This document shows positions 1 through 11,012 of a DNA stretch of 64,000 nucleotides, piece after piece. Under the pieces are notes generated by a model. That model ran no database searches and had not been told where the DNA came from. It saw only the letters and a program-made list of their open reading frames with translations. Made by a program: the position numbers and the translations under genes. Source of the DNA: Trema orientale (lineage: Eukaryota > Streptophyta > Magnoliopsida > Rosales > Cannabaceae); contig JXTC01000088.1 of NCBI GenBank assembly GCA_002914845.1, forward strand, positions 311,272-375,271. The letters run 5' to 3'. Every line of letters starts with the position of its first letter. Position 1 is the stretch's first letter.

Positions 1-12
1 AACCCATCAAAC

Positions 13-1817
13 CTGGTGAGCAAGGATGATGTAGTACAGCATTCCCAGAGTTGCAGCACCACTACATTGTTCTGCTGGAGCAAACAGACCCACTTGAAGC
101 AATGGCCCAATCACTTTCTTATAAAACCTTTCCGAGCAGCCAAACTGCTTGAATAGCTCCCTCGCAGTAACTACCAGTTAAATCTCTAAGTAAGACACTT
201 TGCAAATTCATCTGTGGTTTATTGAATCTCGAATGCAGGAAACTACTAATCTACTGATTCTGGAACTTGACACTTGCAATAAAGATCCTTACTCGAATCA
301 TATTTTCTCCATGCTGTATCTGTGTTGTCAAAGTCAATTGCTGAAAAAGAAAAAAGCCAGATGTTAATAACTGATACAAAAGCATTTAATTCGAAATGTA
401 CAAATATCCCCCAAACATGCATGAAACAAAGTAAATCGGCATATTGTTCCTGTTGCAACAAGTTGTAATTTAATGACAGCATTGAATGTAGCCAGTCTTT
501 TTGTATATATTAACCAGAACGCTTATAAGGACAAATTTCCTCTGGCTGGCCAATGCAATGAATGTCATATTTCAGTCTTAGTAGGACTGTAGGAGACTAC
601 ATACCTGCTGCCAATAAGGGAAGTGAAGTTAACCGGTCCGCCAATGGGAGCTGCAAAAACTGCACAACATGGAAAGATTATTCAGTAACACATGATTGCA
701 TAAACTGTAACAGGAGAATATAAGAGATGAAACATAAGGATTCATGCAAATCATACTTGAGTATAGAGCAAGGTGCCTAACGGAGTAGGCAACTGAGGCA
801 GGTCTTGGAATATTGGAAACTCAACCTGCAAAGAATTGACCAGCCTCTCTGAATAATCCGAAGCCTCGACTCAATCTTACTGATATAGCAACAGTCTAGA
901 AAACTGAAAACCTATTGAAGCATGAACAATATTTGAACTTGGCTCATAACTACCTCCAATCCGTCCTCGGAATATTGCGCAGTTTTTGTCCAGTTCGTGA
1001 ATGGTTTGATGCCCAATTCATCAACAAGGCTAAAGATGTTCCGGTAGGGATACCAATATGCTGTCCAACCAAAAATGTGGAATTTCAAGAATTACTGAAC
1101 TGAAGGAATGAAACATTGATCAGTTCACTGATCCTTTCTCAAAATCACTTAACGGGTATATATACAACAAAATAAGTAACAGGGATTAGTAAAAGGTTAC
1201 ATAAAAGTAGTTCACAGAACCCAAAAAACATTTTACGAAGTATCTGGATGAACTTGTTCACTTTCCATTCCAAACATGAGCAAACACAAATTAGTAAAAT
1301 GGCTCTAAAACAGGGCAATAACAAATTCACGTCTTCATATAGATTATGCAATTAAAAAAAGAAAAAATCAAGAAAAAGAACCCAATTGGGATAAATATAA
1401 AGAAATTAATCAAGCAGGATCCTTACCTCGAATACCAACATCTTCCAGACCACCAAAGCCATTATCTCCTCCGAGAACTGTAACATCAAAACCCTGAAAA
1501 TAGAACCCGAACAAGTCAAAACTTCAATGAGTAATAATATCAAACAGATAGAGTTCACGAGCAAATAAACAGTTATCAAAAGCTAAACCAGTTCGACAAG
1601 CTGGAGATTTGACCTGGTTGCAGAGATGGTTAGCGGCTCCAAGTCCAGCCCAGCCGGACCCAACAACGACTACCTTCTTCTTCCTATCGTTCGGCCCTCC
1701 ATTAGCGTGGTTTGGCAGAGCTTCAGCTGCGAACCGAACCCGATTTCCATATCTGGGAGAGGAGGAGTTTTGGGTCCGTGGCACTGTCACTGTGAGCCTC
1801 CAACTGGCCAACGACAT
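13..1817 (-). CDS. Chloroplast FAD-dependent phytoene-desaturase-like oxidoreductase, 5' part (partial at left edge)
   Basis: Minus-strand gene starting at ATG 1817 and leaving the window at its 5' edge. Exons by splice sites and phase: 1817-1614, 1493-1427, 1060-954, 825-757, 659-605 (or 650-605), 340-293, 170-13; all joins keep frame and the last ends at a CAG|GT donor. The first ~45 residues are rich in Ser/Arg with few acids, like a plastid transit peptide. They are followed by KKKVVVVGSGWAGLGAANHL, a Rossmann GxGxxGxxxA dinucleotide-binding motif, then GFDVTVLGG. Later exons read YWYPYRNIFSLVDELGIKPF, IDFDNTDTAWRKYDS and LFKQFGCSERFYKKVIGP, which I recognise as the plant plastid amine-oxidase/phytoene-desaturase-like family that databases often label 15-cis-phytoene desaturase-like. 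The substrate is unknown; true PDS or ZDS identity is not claimed. The C-terminal half lies outside. Family call is secure, specific function is not. Confidence 0.87.
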
Positions 1818-1849
1818 TCTCTAACTGCTTTAAACAGTTAAAATTATTT

Positions 1850-2480
1850 GCAGGCTTTTATAAACACCAATTTCGAAAAATATTAGGAAAAATATCATTA
1901 TAATAGTTTTGCGCCAATTTTTATTTTACTTTATTATGATTTTTTTTTTTAAATAAAATTCTGGCCATGAAAGCTGCACGTAACGTAATAGGTTGAGCAG
2001 TGCATGCATCCAATGGATGAAAATGGCTCTGTCTCTGTCTTTATTCAGCGTGGCGGGTAATATCTAACGTGTTGGGGAAAGTTTCTTTCCTTGATCTTGA
2101 CCGTCCATCACCATCAAGGCCCAGCAATTTTGAGAATCATTTACAAGTATCAAGTATACTCGCGGTTGCAAGCTTATAGCTTAAATATTCTAATCATCAG
2201 GTACAAGTTCAAATCTAAAGAAAAAAAATCCCTCTCTTCAAAACAAAACAAAAAAAGAAGAAGAAGAAGAAGAAGAAGAAGAAGAAAAATAAGGAAACTA
2301 GTATGTATTTTGAGCCGTTCGATTACATCTTTGGTCTTCCAAGCAGTGCTAGGGTCTCATGATTCACATCTTATTTTGTCAATTTTGACAAAACAAAAGT
2401 TCTTATGAAAAGACAAAGAATGTGATGCTAATCTACTTAATTATTGTATCAAATAATTATCTAGAAAGTAAAAAATATAT
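1850..2480. other. Intergenic: promoter side of the oxidoreductase gene, (AAG)n microsatellite
   Basis: Non-coding. It should contain the minus-strand promoter of the oxidoreductase gene, although no clear TATA box was picked out. A purine microsatellite of about ten AAG repeats lies near 2255-2286. The Arg-rich reading frame across it is an artefact of the repeat. Confidence 0.6.
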
Positions 2481-2840
2481 GGCCCCGTTTGTTTCAACCA
2501 TTCTATTCCATTGGAATGGAAAATCTATTTGAATGTGTGTTTGTTTCAACAATTCAGTTTTTCCATTCAAATGATCTTTTAGAATGTGTGTTTGTTTCAA
2601 CAATTCAGTTTTTTCATTCAAATGGTCTATCCAAAAAGTTAACCATTGGAATGGTTTTTTTGTATCTTGAATGAGAATGAAGGGGAGGAGGTGTTTTTGA
2701 ATGGTCCATTTCAATGCTCCCATTCTAATTACAACACATTCCACTATTTTTTCCATTCAAATGTCTCTCATTCCAATTATAATACATTCCACAATTTCCG
2801 TTCAAATACACACATTCAAATAGGCGAACCAAACGGGCCC
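2481..2840. mobile_element. 360-bp MITE with GGCCCCGTTTG / CAAACGGGCCC-type ends
   Basis: The left end reads GGCCCCGTTTGTTTC and the right end, on the opposite strand, GGGCCCGTTTGGTT, forming imperfect terminal inverted repeats. TATAT-like sequence flanks both sides. The interior is non-coding and contains a direct duplication of about 60 bp (around 2529-2590 and 2589-2650) built on GTGTGTTTGTTTCAACAATT. Ends and size fit a Tourist- or hAT-like MITE; the superfamily is uncertain because the target duplication is low-complexity. Confidence 0.72.
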
Positions 2841-4060
2841 TATATCTTTTTTTTTTCGTTTTATAAGTGAGATGAATTGTGAATATGATCTCAAGATGTT
2901 ATATTATAAAATTGTAGCACTCTGCCAATAAACATTTAAATAAGTCATAAAAAACAAGAAGCTCTTTCTCAGAAAAAATTAGGGAAAAAAAAAAAAAGAT
3001 AAAAGAAGCAACGAATTTTTCTTTCTTTCTTTGTTTTTTTTGAAGTTAATGAGTGTGTAGAGCCCACTTTTTTCCCTTATTCGTTTGATTTCTTTCGCTG
3101 ACCGAACCTCTAGTGGCACCAATATTTAGCTAGTGTGAACATGTACATGTACCAATTCTTCATAATCACAAAGACATATACCAAACATAAATATACTTGT
3201 TAAGGTCCCATCCGTGCAAATCTCCTCCGACCAGAATGTTTTGGGATTTTTTTTTTCAAAATAAATTTTGGAAGGTGGTTTTTGAATTGATCATGCCTTA
3301 AAATCCTAATTAATGAATTTTTCTCATTGTTTCCACTTTTAATAGACATCTAAATATTTAAGCCAACCTAACTGTATCCAACACTCTTTTATTCTCTTTT
3401 CGTAATCTTATTATGGTTTGACAAAATACCTTATTAAGATAGACAACAAACTCAATTTGGAACATAGATTTTTGGATTGAAAAAAAAAATTATGTGAAAA
3501 AAGACAAGGAAAAAAAAAGTTAAATTTTTTTTCATATAGAACTTTATTTTGAAATTTTTGACTTTATTAATTAATTTGTTAAAATTCTATGTACTACAAA
3601 ATAACATCAAATTTAACTTTTATTGTTCTTAAAAAAGAAATCATCATTTTGTCCGAATCCAAATTAGATAAAATGAAATTCTTTGAAATTTTTTAAAGTT
3701 CTCTCAAAAAATTTAGGTTCAAAACAAGTAGGTTGAAAGATCTTATCCACATCTTATACCAATTGAACTATATATTTAATGAAATGAATTTTCTCCCTAA
3801 AAAGAAAAAAATAATAATAATAATCATTACCAATTTTTTTCATCATTTTTCTTATGCTGAATAAGATGCATTAGGGATTTTTTTTTTTTTTTTTGTTGTT
3901 GCTGGAGGAAGGAGATGCATTAGTTAGAGCTAACATAATTTTTCTTCTTCCTCAAAAAAGAAAAAACAATAATTTTTCTTCAAAAGAAAAAAAGGAAAAA
4001 CAATTTTTATTTTTCCAAAAAAGTTTAAAAAAAATCAGTTATTTATTACACAAATAATGG
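2841..4060. other. Intergenic, AT-rich, no gene seen
   Basis: About 1.2 kb of AT-rich DNA with many homopolymer runs and no supported coding region. The right end is the proximal promoter of the CPP1 gene, with a TATA-like ATATATATATAAGG run at about 4066-4079, some 60 bp before the start codon. Confidence 0.6.
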
Positions 4061-4138
4061 TAAAATATATATATATAAGGCAGTCAGATTCGCACGCTTC
4101 CCGTGAAAAATCAGCCTCACGTTTTGGTCTCTCTGGAA

Positions 4139-6300
4139 ATGGCAGCAGCCACACTCTCTGTCCGGCCCAACCGGATATCGGGCGGTTCTCCGTACAACCG
4201 GCCTCCTGCCCGACGAACCGGACCGGCTTACATCCGTAAGTTACTGACCAAGAACTTTGAGCTCTGTAGTGGCGCCATCGCGCCGAGCCACGGCGCATTA
4301 GCTAGGAAGCCGACGAGGACGCTGGTCCGAGCCGGCTCGAGAGCCGACGACTCGGCGCCGTTCGAGATGTCCGTGGAGAACGCCTTGAAGCTCCTCGGAG
4401 TCTCCGATGGCGCTTCCTTCGATGACATACTTCGCGCCAAGAACTCGATCCTCGCTACTTGTAAGGATGACAAGGACGCAGTTGCACAGGTTTTTTTTTT
4501 TCTTCTTATTTATTCTCGTATTTCCTTTAAATTTCAGAAATTTATTCATATATATGTGTGTGTATATATATATATATCTGTATGTATCTATGTTTTGTAT
4601 TTTGGAGGAGGTGGCATTCATAGATTATTTCGTTTATTCATTTTTTTTTATGGGAATATTCCAATTTAGGAAATTGTTCAAGAATGCTGATTGGAAATGT
4701 ATATAACTGCAGAATTTGAGCGAAATTCAGGAAAAAAAATTGAGTTTACTGCATATTTTTGTTGAATTTTATTATTTATTTTTTTTTGAAAGAAAGAAAA
4801 ATAAGTAATATTTTATAATTTTGATGTGGGTAGTCACTAAAGATTCAAATTTTGACATGGGTACTGTGACAGGCAAAAGCGCAAAGGCCCTGTAAATGTT
4901 TGAGCTTTAAAGTTTTTAAGGGCAAAAAATATCGAGGTGGATGTTTCTCTTTATATTAATTAATGTATATGATTGCAAACTTTATTGTTTCTAATGGGTC
5001 TTTACTGAATCAATATTGGGTACTTGGTGGGTTTTGTTTGATATGAAAATCTAGTTTTGTAGCTAAAGCCCATTGTGATTGGTGTAGTGATATATGGAAT
5101 TGTCGTGAGGATATTTGTTTGTCTTGATGAGGCTTTTGTTTGATAACTTCTATTTTCTTTATCACTGTAACTGTCAAATGTCATATAGGTGGAGGCTGCA
5201 TATGACATGTTGCTCATGCGGAGCTTAACTCAGAGGCGAGCAGGGAAGGTTGTAAGTAGTAGCATTCGTTATGCTGATGTTAAGCCTGTCAATTCTCCTG
5301 GAACGGGATCAATGCCTCAGTGGCTGCAGACTTCTGTGAAGAATTCACCCGTTTCAGTTGAGACGCCGTCGAGGGTTGAGTTGGGCCTAAAGGCAGGTGT
5401 CTATGGAGCTTTGATGGTCTTAACTTATGTCAATGGATCTTCCATAACCTCTGGAGTGCCATATGCTGAGGCTGATGTGCCTGGACTGATCTTGGCTGGT
5501 AGCTTTGGAGCTTCCTTGTACTTCATGACGAAAAAGAACGTTAAGTTAGGTAATGGTTTTCTAGTTTATCAAGTTTTTAAGGATCGAGTACTTTCACTTG
5601 AAAACTTGAGAATCATAGCTTAATGTTGTAATGATCATAATATCCATTCTGTGAGGTTGTTGCATACAATGTTGTCAGTTATAGGAAGTCCTACAAATTT
5701 TGTCTAGTTACTCTTTTTTTTTTCCGTCAGTATTGAAAAAGAGAGGCAAGGGAGAAATGAATTGGAGGTTGAGAGATGATTGAAAGATTCTCATGCAAGT
5801 ATAATTTTTAGGAGTCTGAGTTGTTAACAATACGTCTTTCATCCTGAAATTGTCAGTATTGGTGACTGGATTTTCTCATGTGATTCTTGAAGAAAGACAA
5901 AGCTTTTGGTGTCTGTCATTGTGATGCTGTTGGTATTGTTACTAGATTAGCTAGTGAAGTCTGTTTGAGGTGCTGTTCTGAATTCACTGAGGAGAAAATT
6001 TCACTATTTTTGTGATGTTAACAATGGGGAACCGAGTAAAGTTGGTTCCCTTTGGAAGGAACATCGGTGTTGAATATTTAGACTTGAATTACCATTAAAT
6101 ATGTTGATTTGTTCATCTCTGCAGGGAAGGCTACTATTATAACCATAGGGGGGCTTGTTGCTGGAGCAGTGGTTGGGTCAGCAGTTGAGAACTGGTTGCA
6201 GGTAGACATCGTTCCTTTTATTGGTCTGCATTCCCCTGCTGCTGTAGTAACCGAATTTATACTCTTATCTCAATTCTTGGTCTCCTTGTATTTGAGGTAG
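4139..6300 (+). CDS. CPP1: CPP1 / CDF1: chloroplast J-like chaperone of protochlorophyllide oxidoreductase
   Basis: Three exons, 4139-4489, 5189-5549 and 6125-6300, encode 295 residues. Residues 1-~75 are a Ser/Arg/Pro-rich plastid transit peptide. Residues ~78-135, from FEMSVENALKLLGVSDGAS onward, form the J-like region. It lacks the HPD tripeptide of true J-proteins, as is usual in this DUF3353 family. Hydrophobic segments lie at about 185-199, 215-230, 240-258 and 275-294, giving an integral plastid-membrane protein. The family member from Arabidopsis (CDF1/CPP1) is known to bind and stabilise POR and so supports chlorophyll synthesis. The start was placed at ATG 4139, inside GAAATGGCAGCAGCC; upstream in-frame sequence has no better ATG. 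All splice sites are GT-AG and phases agree (0, then 1). Nothing suggests damage. Confidence 0.92.
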
Positions 6301-6691
6301 AGCTAAGAGAAGACTTAATTTTTACTCAACTGTGAAATCTGTAATTATGCATTTGCATGATCATACCCAAGCCTTTTTTTTATTAGGATGTGTATCATCG
6401 CATATTGTACAAAAGCAAAATTTAAGTTAGCATAACTCAATCATTTGCAAACGTCGCTCAGAATAATAGACATGTAAAGCTAAAAACGTTATGTTTTTGG
6501 GGTAAGCGTGATTTATTTTGTTCTTCTAATATTTTGTTCTCCCCCTTGTTTGTAAGATTTGTGACATTATTTTTGGAAAACTCTTCTTCTAACAGTAATA
6601 AAAATCCGGTGCTCTTTCAAAGGGTTTAGTTCCAAAAATTTTCTCAAAAGTTTTATTTTTTAAGAAAATATTTAAAGTTCTATAACTAAAA
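6301..6691 (+). other. 3' flank of CPP1
   Basis: Probably the CPP1 3' untranslated region and downstream spacer. No other coding or repeat structure was recognised. Confidence 0.45.
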
Positions 6692-6863
6692 AGGCGCGTC
6701 TACAGTAGGGGCGTCCTTACGTAGGACTATGTCTATTCACCGTTGGATGGGAATCTGTATATAAATAGATTCTCCATATATTTCCGTTATTCCCTACAGA
6801 TTTCCATCCAACGATAATTAAAGCATGACCCTACGTAGAGACGCTCCTGCCGTAGTCATCCCC
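6692..6863. mobile_element. ~170-bp hairpin MITE
   Basis: Two arms of about 58 bp, roughly 6700-6757 and 6798-6853, are inverted copies with scattered mismatches. Shared blocks include ACGTAGG/CCTACGT, and CCGTTGGATGG against CCATCCAACG. The loop is AT-rich and the interior is non-coding. No target duplication could be fixed. A related single arm seems to survive near 35397-35445. Confidence 0.65.
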
Positions 6864-7542
6864 TAGAATAGCAAAAAAAAGGAAGTCAGCTTGGTCCACG
6901 TGAGTTTCATCCGCCTTTACGTTTGTCTTTGCTAGTTTAGTCAATTCGGACCGTGGCTTTGCAGTGAGAATGATGTCTAATGGCCCATCAGAAAAATAAG
7001 GCTAACGACAATGGCTGTATTCTATTTTCTGCACAGACTGCAGCAATAGTCATTTCTTTGTCCTTCGTCAGGAATTATTGCTCTGCCTCTAATAGGGCCT
7101 ATGGGTAGTTTTTCTAGGCATTACCTCCCAGACGCTTTGAAAGAATATCATAAAGTCGCTTCAATAAAATAGTCTTTGTAATTAAATTATGTAAACCCTA
7201 TTCACTAGTTATCCCTCAGAAACTTACCCGGATTATCCATTGGACTTGCCTCTTTTTTTTTTTTTTTTTCACTGGTCTGAGGCTTATCCTTGGATAATAC
7301 AAGGTTAAGGAAAAAAAAAAAAAAAAGCAAAAGAAAAAGAAAAGAGAAACCTTATGAAACAAACCTTGGGAAACCAATAGTGTCCAAGTAAAAGTTAGCA
7401 ATTCGTGGCTACAACACTCAAAAAGACTACAAAGTTCAAATAAATGTGTCTCAGCAAGCTGCTTCGACACATTATATATACAAATCCACAAGACAACAAT
7501 CCATAAACCCAATTCATCAAATATACCAGATTTGAGTTCTCT
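6864..7542. other. Spacer between convergent CPP1 and DUF630/632 genes
   Basis: Non-coding spacer of about 0.7 kb that should hold the 3' untranslated region of the minus-strand DUF630/632 gene. Poly-T and poly-A tracts lie near 7253-7270 and 7310-7326. The reading frames here are driven by homopolymers. Confidence 0.5.
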
Positions 7543-10467
7543 CTAATATGTCATCTGGCTGCTACTTTGCTCAACCTTAGTGTCCTCTATATATGACATA
7601 TTCCCAGCTTTCTCGGCCTTCTCACTGTTAGTCACTAGGTCATTGTACATGTTCTGACATGCCTTTGAGAATTCTATCAAGGACTCAAAAACTGGACAAA
7701 ACCCTGTCTGGAATCCGTCCAATGTGATCCTTTGAGTTTCTTGCATGAGATTGTGGTGTTTTTCCTTCTCTACATCCAGCCTTCGCCTGAACATGTCCAG
7801 CTGATCTTTCTTCTCGGTCAAGTATTCCTTCGGATGTTCGGCATCCGATTCTTTGTGTTCGATTAGTTTTGATTCAAGAAACCTGCCCTCTGTCTTTTGG
7901 AATGCGAGAATTCTTCTGTCGAGTTCTTTAGCTAGACTGTCAACCTTCCTTTTCTGTAGCTGTTCTTCCCCTTGCTGAACCCAGATAGCCTTCACGTCTT
8001 TTGCAAAGCTTTTTAACGCAAAGGCTACTGACTTATCTGGTAATTTCTCCATGGAAGCTAACCAGTCATGGCAAATCATAAGCGATGGCGGACCATTGAC
8101 CCTACAAGACAGGGCCGAGCCCTTGTTTCTCGAGTAGAATTCCACTTCAGGAACTATGAACTTGGTTAGCCAACCATGAAGAGCTCCGACATATGCCTTC
8201 TGTGCTGCAACATAGTCTATAAAGCAGGCCCGCCAGTTGTGAAGCTCAGCCTGGAGCTGAAGTGTAGCAAGCCGGTGAGATTCGTTGCAGAATTTTCCAA
8301 ATGTGGGACAAGTGAATGTTTTCACTTCAAACAGAATCTTGTTCTGGGTTTCATGCGCTTCCAACATAATCTTCCATGTTCTAGTCAAGCTGCACAAGAT
8401 ATCACAAATGGTCAAACTAGGGAAATCCAGAAAATAGAACTGATAAGCAATCCGTGTGTTCTTTTCTATCCTTCTTTAGTTTCATACCCTTTCAACAGTT
8501 CAACAATCTGGGGCTGCAATTCCTCATCTCTTAGTTTCTCAATTTTTCTCGAGATTGATTCAGCACTCCTAATTGCAACCAATATCCTCGCATACAAATC
8601 TTTCACTGCGGCTCTAGTTTTGTCCATAGTGAGTTCATCATCTCCTCTAACATCCTGGTTTCTCAAGCGTGAACACTTCTTCTCATAAAGTTTCCGTGTG
8701 CTATCTCCAGCCTATGGACAATGAAGCTCATATCAAATAGGTTTTAAAGAATACACCTAAGTAGTCTATCAAACGTTCTAGTATTCATTTACTATTAGAG
8801 ATTCGTTTTTCTATATTTGGGAAATAGTTCTAAGAAATGAACAATTTACCTTCACTTCTTCATAGAGCTTCTTTTCCCAAGCATACAGCCTTCCTAGCGT
8901 AAGCGAATGGCTTCCAGAAGTCATTCCTCCATAATCATCAAAAAGATCATTCTTAAACTCTGTCCACGTTGAAGAACTTTTGGAGGAGCTTGATGTTACG
9001 AGACTCTTGCATGATGATGGCTTAGATGAAATGGGTCGATGCCATGTTCTAGACTGTATGAGTTTTGTTGAGTTCTCTGTAATGTATAAAACGATTGTTT
9101 ATGCATATGAACATCAAGATATGATACAGTAAAACTGTAAAAGTGTGTAGAGTGATGCATGAGTGTAAATTTTAAATCCAATATCTTTGAAATCACATTT
9201 GTGAAACTAGAATTCAGACAACAAAGTTGCAATTTGGAAATTGTAACTTTTGTTTAAGGCAGGCCAGGCCCCTATAAGGGTAGATTCCATGAAAAACGCT
9301 TTGTAACTGATTTAACAAGGTAAAAAGAAAATAGTTGTGTGTCTGTGTAGATTGGAAATTAAATCATTGTCCACCATAAGCTTTAGGGGAGCCAGCAAAA
9401 AAATGTCACGATCTAGGAAAATAAACAGAAAGCCCCACCTAATATCTTCATAACACCCATTGAAGATCAGCTTAGAAATTGTGCTGCAAGTGATAAAAGG
9501 GACTCGGGCATAGCTAAAATAATAAACAAAATCAGAAGTTAAAAAAATCCCTACAAAATTCGAGGAAGAGAAAACAAAACCCACCTTTTATTTCTTCCAA
9601 TCCAGACTGCATTTGTACCATATTAGCCTCTAACATCCTGGAGACATCTTTCCCGGAATCATAAGCCTTAATAAAATAGTCCTCAATATCCTTCAAAGCC
9701 TCCAAAAGTTCCCTTCCTTCTACTGGTGTGTCAATGACTGTTAAGCCCTTTTGCTCCACTTGGTTCACACTGGTTTCGTCTACCTTCACCACTTCATTAA
9801 CTCCACCATTCTCAAGCCCCTTTTCTCCACTTTCTTCAACCACCACCACCTTGCTTTCTTCCTCTTCCAGTTCAGGAATCCCTTCCTCTTCCCTCACCAC
9901 CCTCAAAACGTCGTCGTCTGAGTTCCGGCGGTACCCGCTGATAACCTCCGGTCTGTTCACATTGTCAAAAGGATTAAAGAAATCCCACCCAAAATCTCTC
10001 TGTGGTGACGGCACTGAAGGTGGGATGTGCATGTAAAAGTACCCACATGGCTGTTCTTCTCTCCTTACTGGTTCTTCTACTTCTCTCTCTTCTTCTTCTT
10101 CAGATGAGTCCGAGGAAGATGTTGAGGAAGCACAAGAACCACAGTCAATGGCTTCACAGGTTGACTCAGATGGCACTTGCTGAAGAAACATGGGGTTGGT
10201 TATTACGTTCTGGTTTTCACTTGGTGGAGAAGAAGAGGAGGAACATGGTGGTGGGAAGGTGATGAGGAAAGGTGAAGGAGGAGAAGCATGGCGAGCTACA
10301 AAGAGCTTTATGGCTGCTGATACTGCAAACAAAGCATGAGAATACCTCCAATGAGCCTCCGCAAGAGCATTTCTTCTCTCCACTGCTAGCTTCAGCTGTT
10401 GTTTCCTTTCTCTACAGATGGACACAACTTCTTCTTCTTCCTCTAGCTTAGATGCAACACAACCCAT
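7543..10467 (-). CDS. DUF630/DUF632 protein of the REL2/NRG2/APSR1 family
   Basis: Four exons, 10467-9585, 9076-8850, 8711-8488 and 8389-7543, encode 726 residues and join in frame (phases 1, 0, 2). The N-terminus MGCVASKL is a classic myristoylation/palmitoylation signal (Gly2, Cys3), followed by the DUF630 helix pair at residues 1-~60, which includes ERRNALAEAHWRYSHALFA. Residues ~75-250 are low-complexity, Ser- then Glu-rich. DUF632 starts near SLTLGRLYAWEKKLYEEVK (~residue 350) and runs through WKIMLEAHETQNKI and a predicted coiled coil to ~680. Relatives act in leaf shape (REL2), nitrate signalling (NRG2) and phosphate-starvation root growth (APSR1); which role applies here cannot be told. 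The often-used bZIP label is not supported by a basic region in this protein. Confidence 0.9.
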
Positions 10468-10975
10468 CTCTTCTCTTCTCTAAAGTTAAAGATTTGACGA
10501 GCTACTTTTGAAAATGGTGTAGGGAGAATAAGTGAAAAGGTGGGATCTTTTTTTTTTTTTTCCCCGGAGGAATCTGTATATTCCTCTCTTGAAAAAGGAG
10601 GTGGTTTCTGCCCAAATGGGGAAATGTTGCCGATCAAAGTGGGTTTTACTGAGTAGGAAATATAGCTATCTGAGAAATTCTAGAGCAACATATGTCATCT
10701 TCTCTTCTGGTAAATAAGAACAGAAGCGTTTCTACTAAAAAAATAGCTCTTGGGGACCTGAAACTGAAAACCATATTATCTCTTACAGAGAGCTTTGCTT
10801 ACAACCAGAGATAATATGCTACAGTAGAAAGCCAGTCTTTTTTTCCCTTTTTTTTTATCTTCAATAAAAATAAAAAATAAAAAAAAAACTCTTTCTTGCT
10901 AAACCAAGACCATTCAACAGAGAAGAGGATTTAGTGGAGATTTTATTTCCTAATAAACCATAACTGGCTTAACAA

Positions 10976-11012
<37 letters not shown>

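Noticed and set aside
2091-2408. 105-codon Arg-rich open frame
   Set aside because: The Arg run is the (AAG)n microsatellite; the rest has no domain.
8176-8688. 170-codon plus-strand frame
   Set aside because: Antisense shadow of exons 3-4 of the DUF630/632 gene, whose minus-strand reading is clearly conserved.
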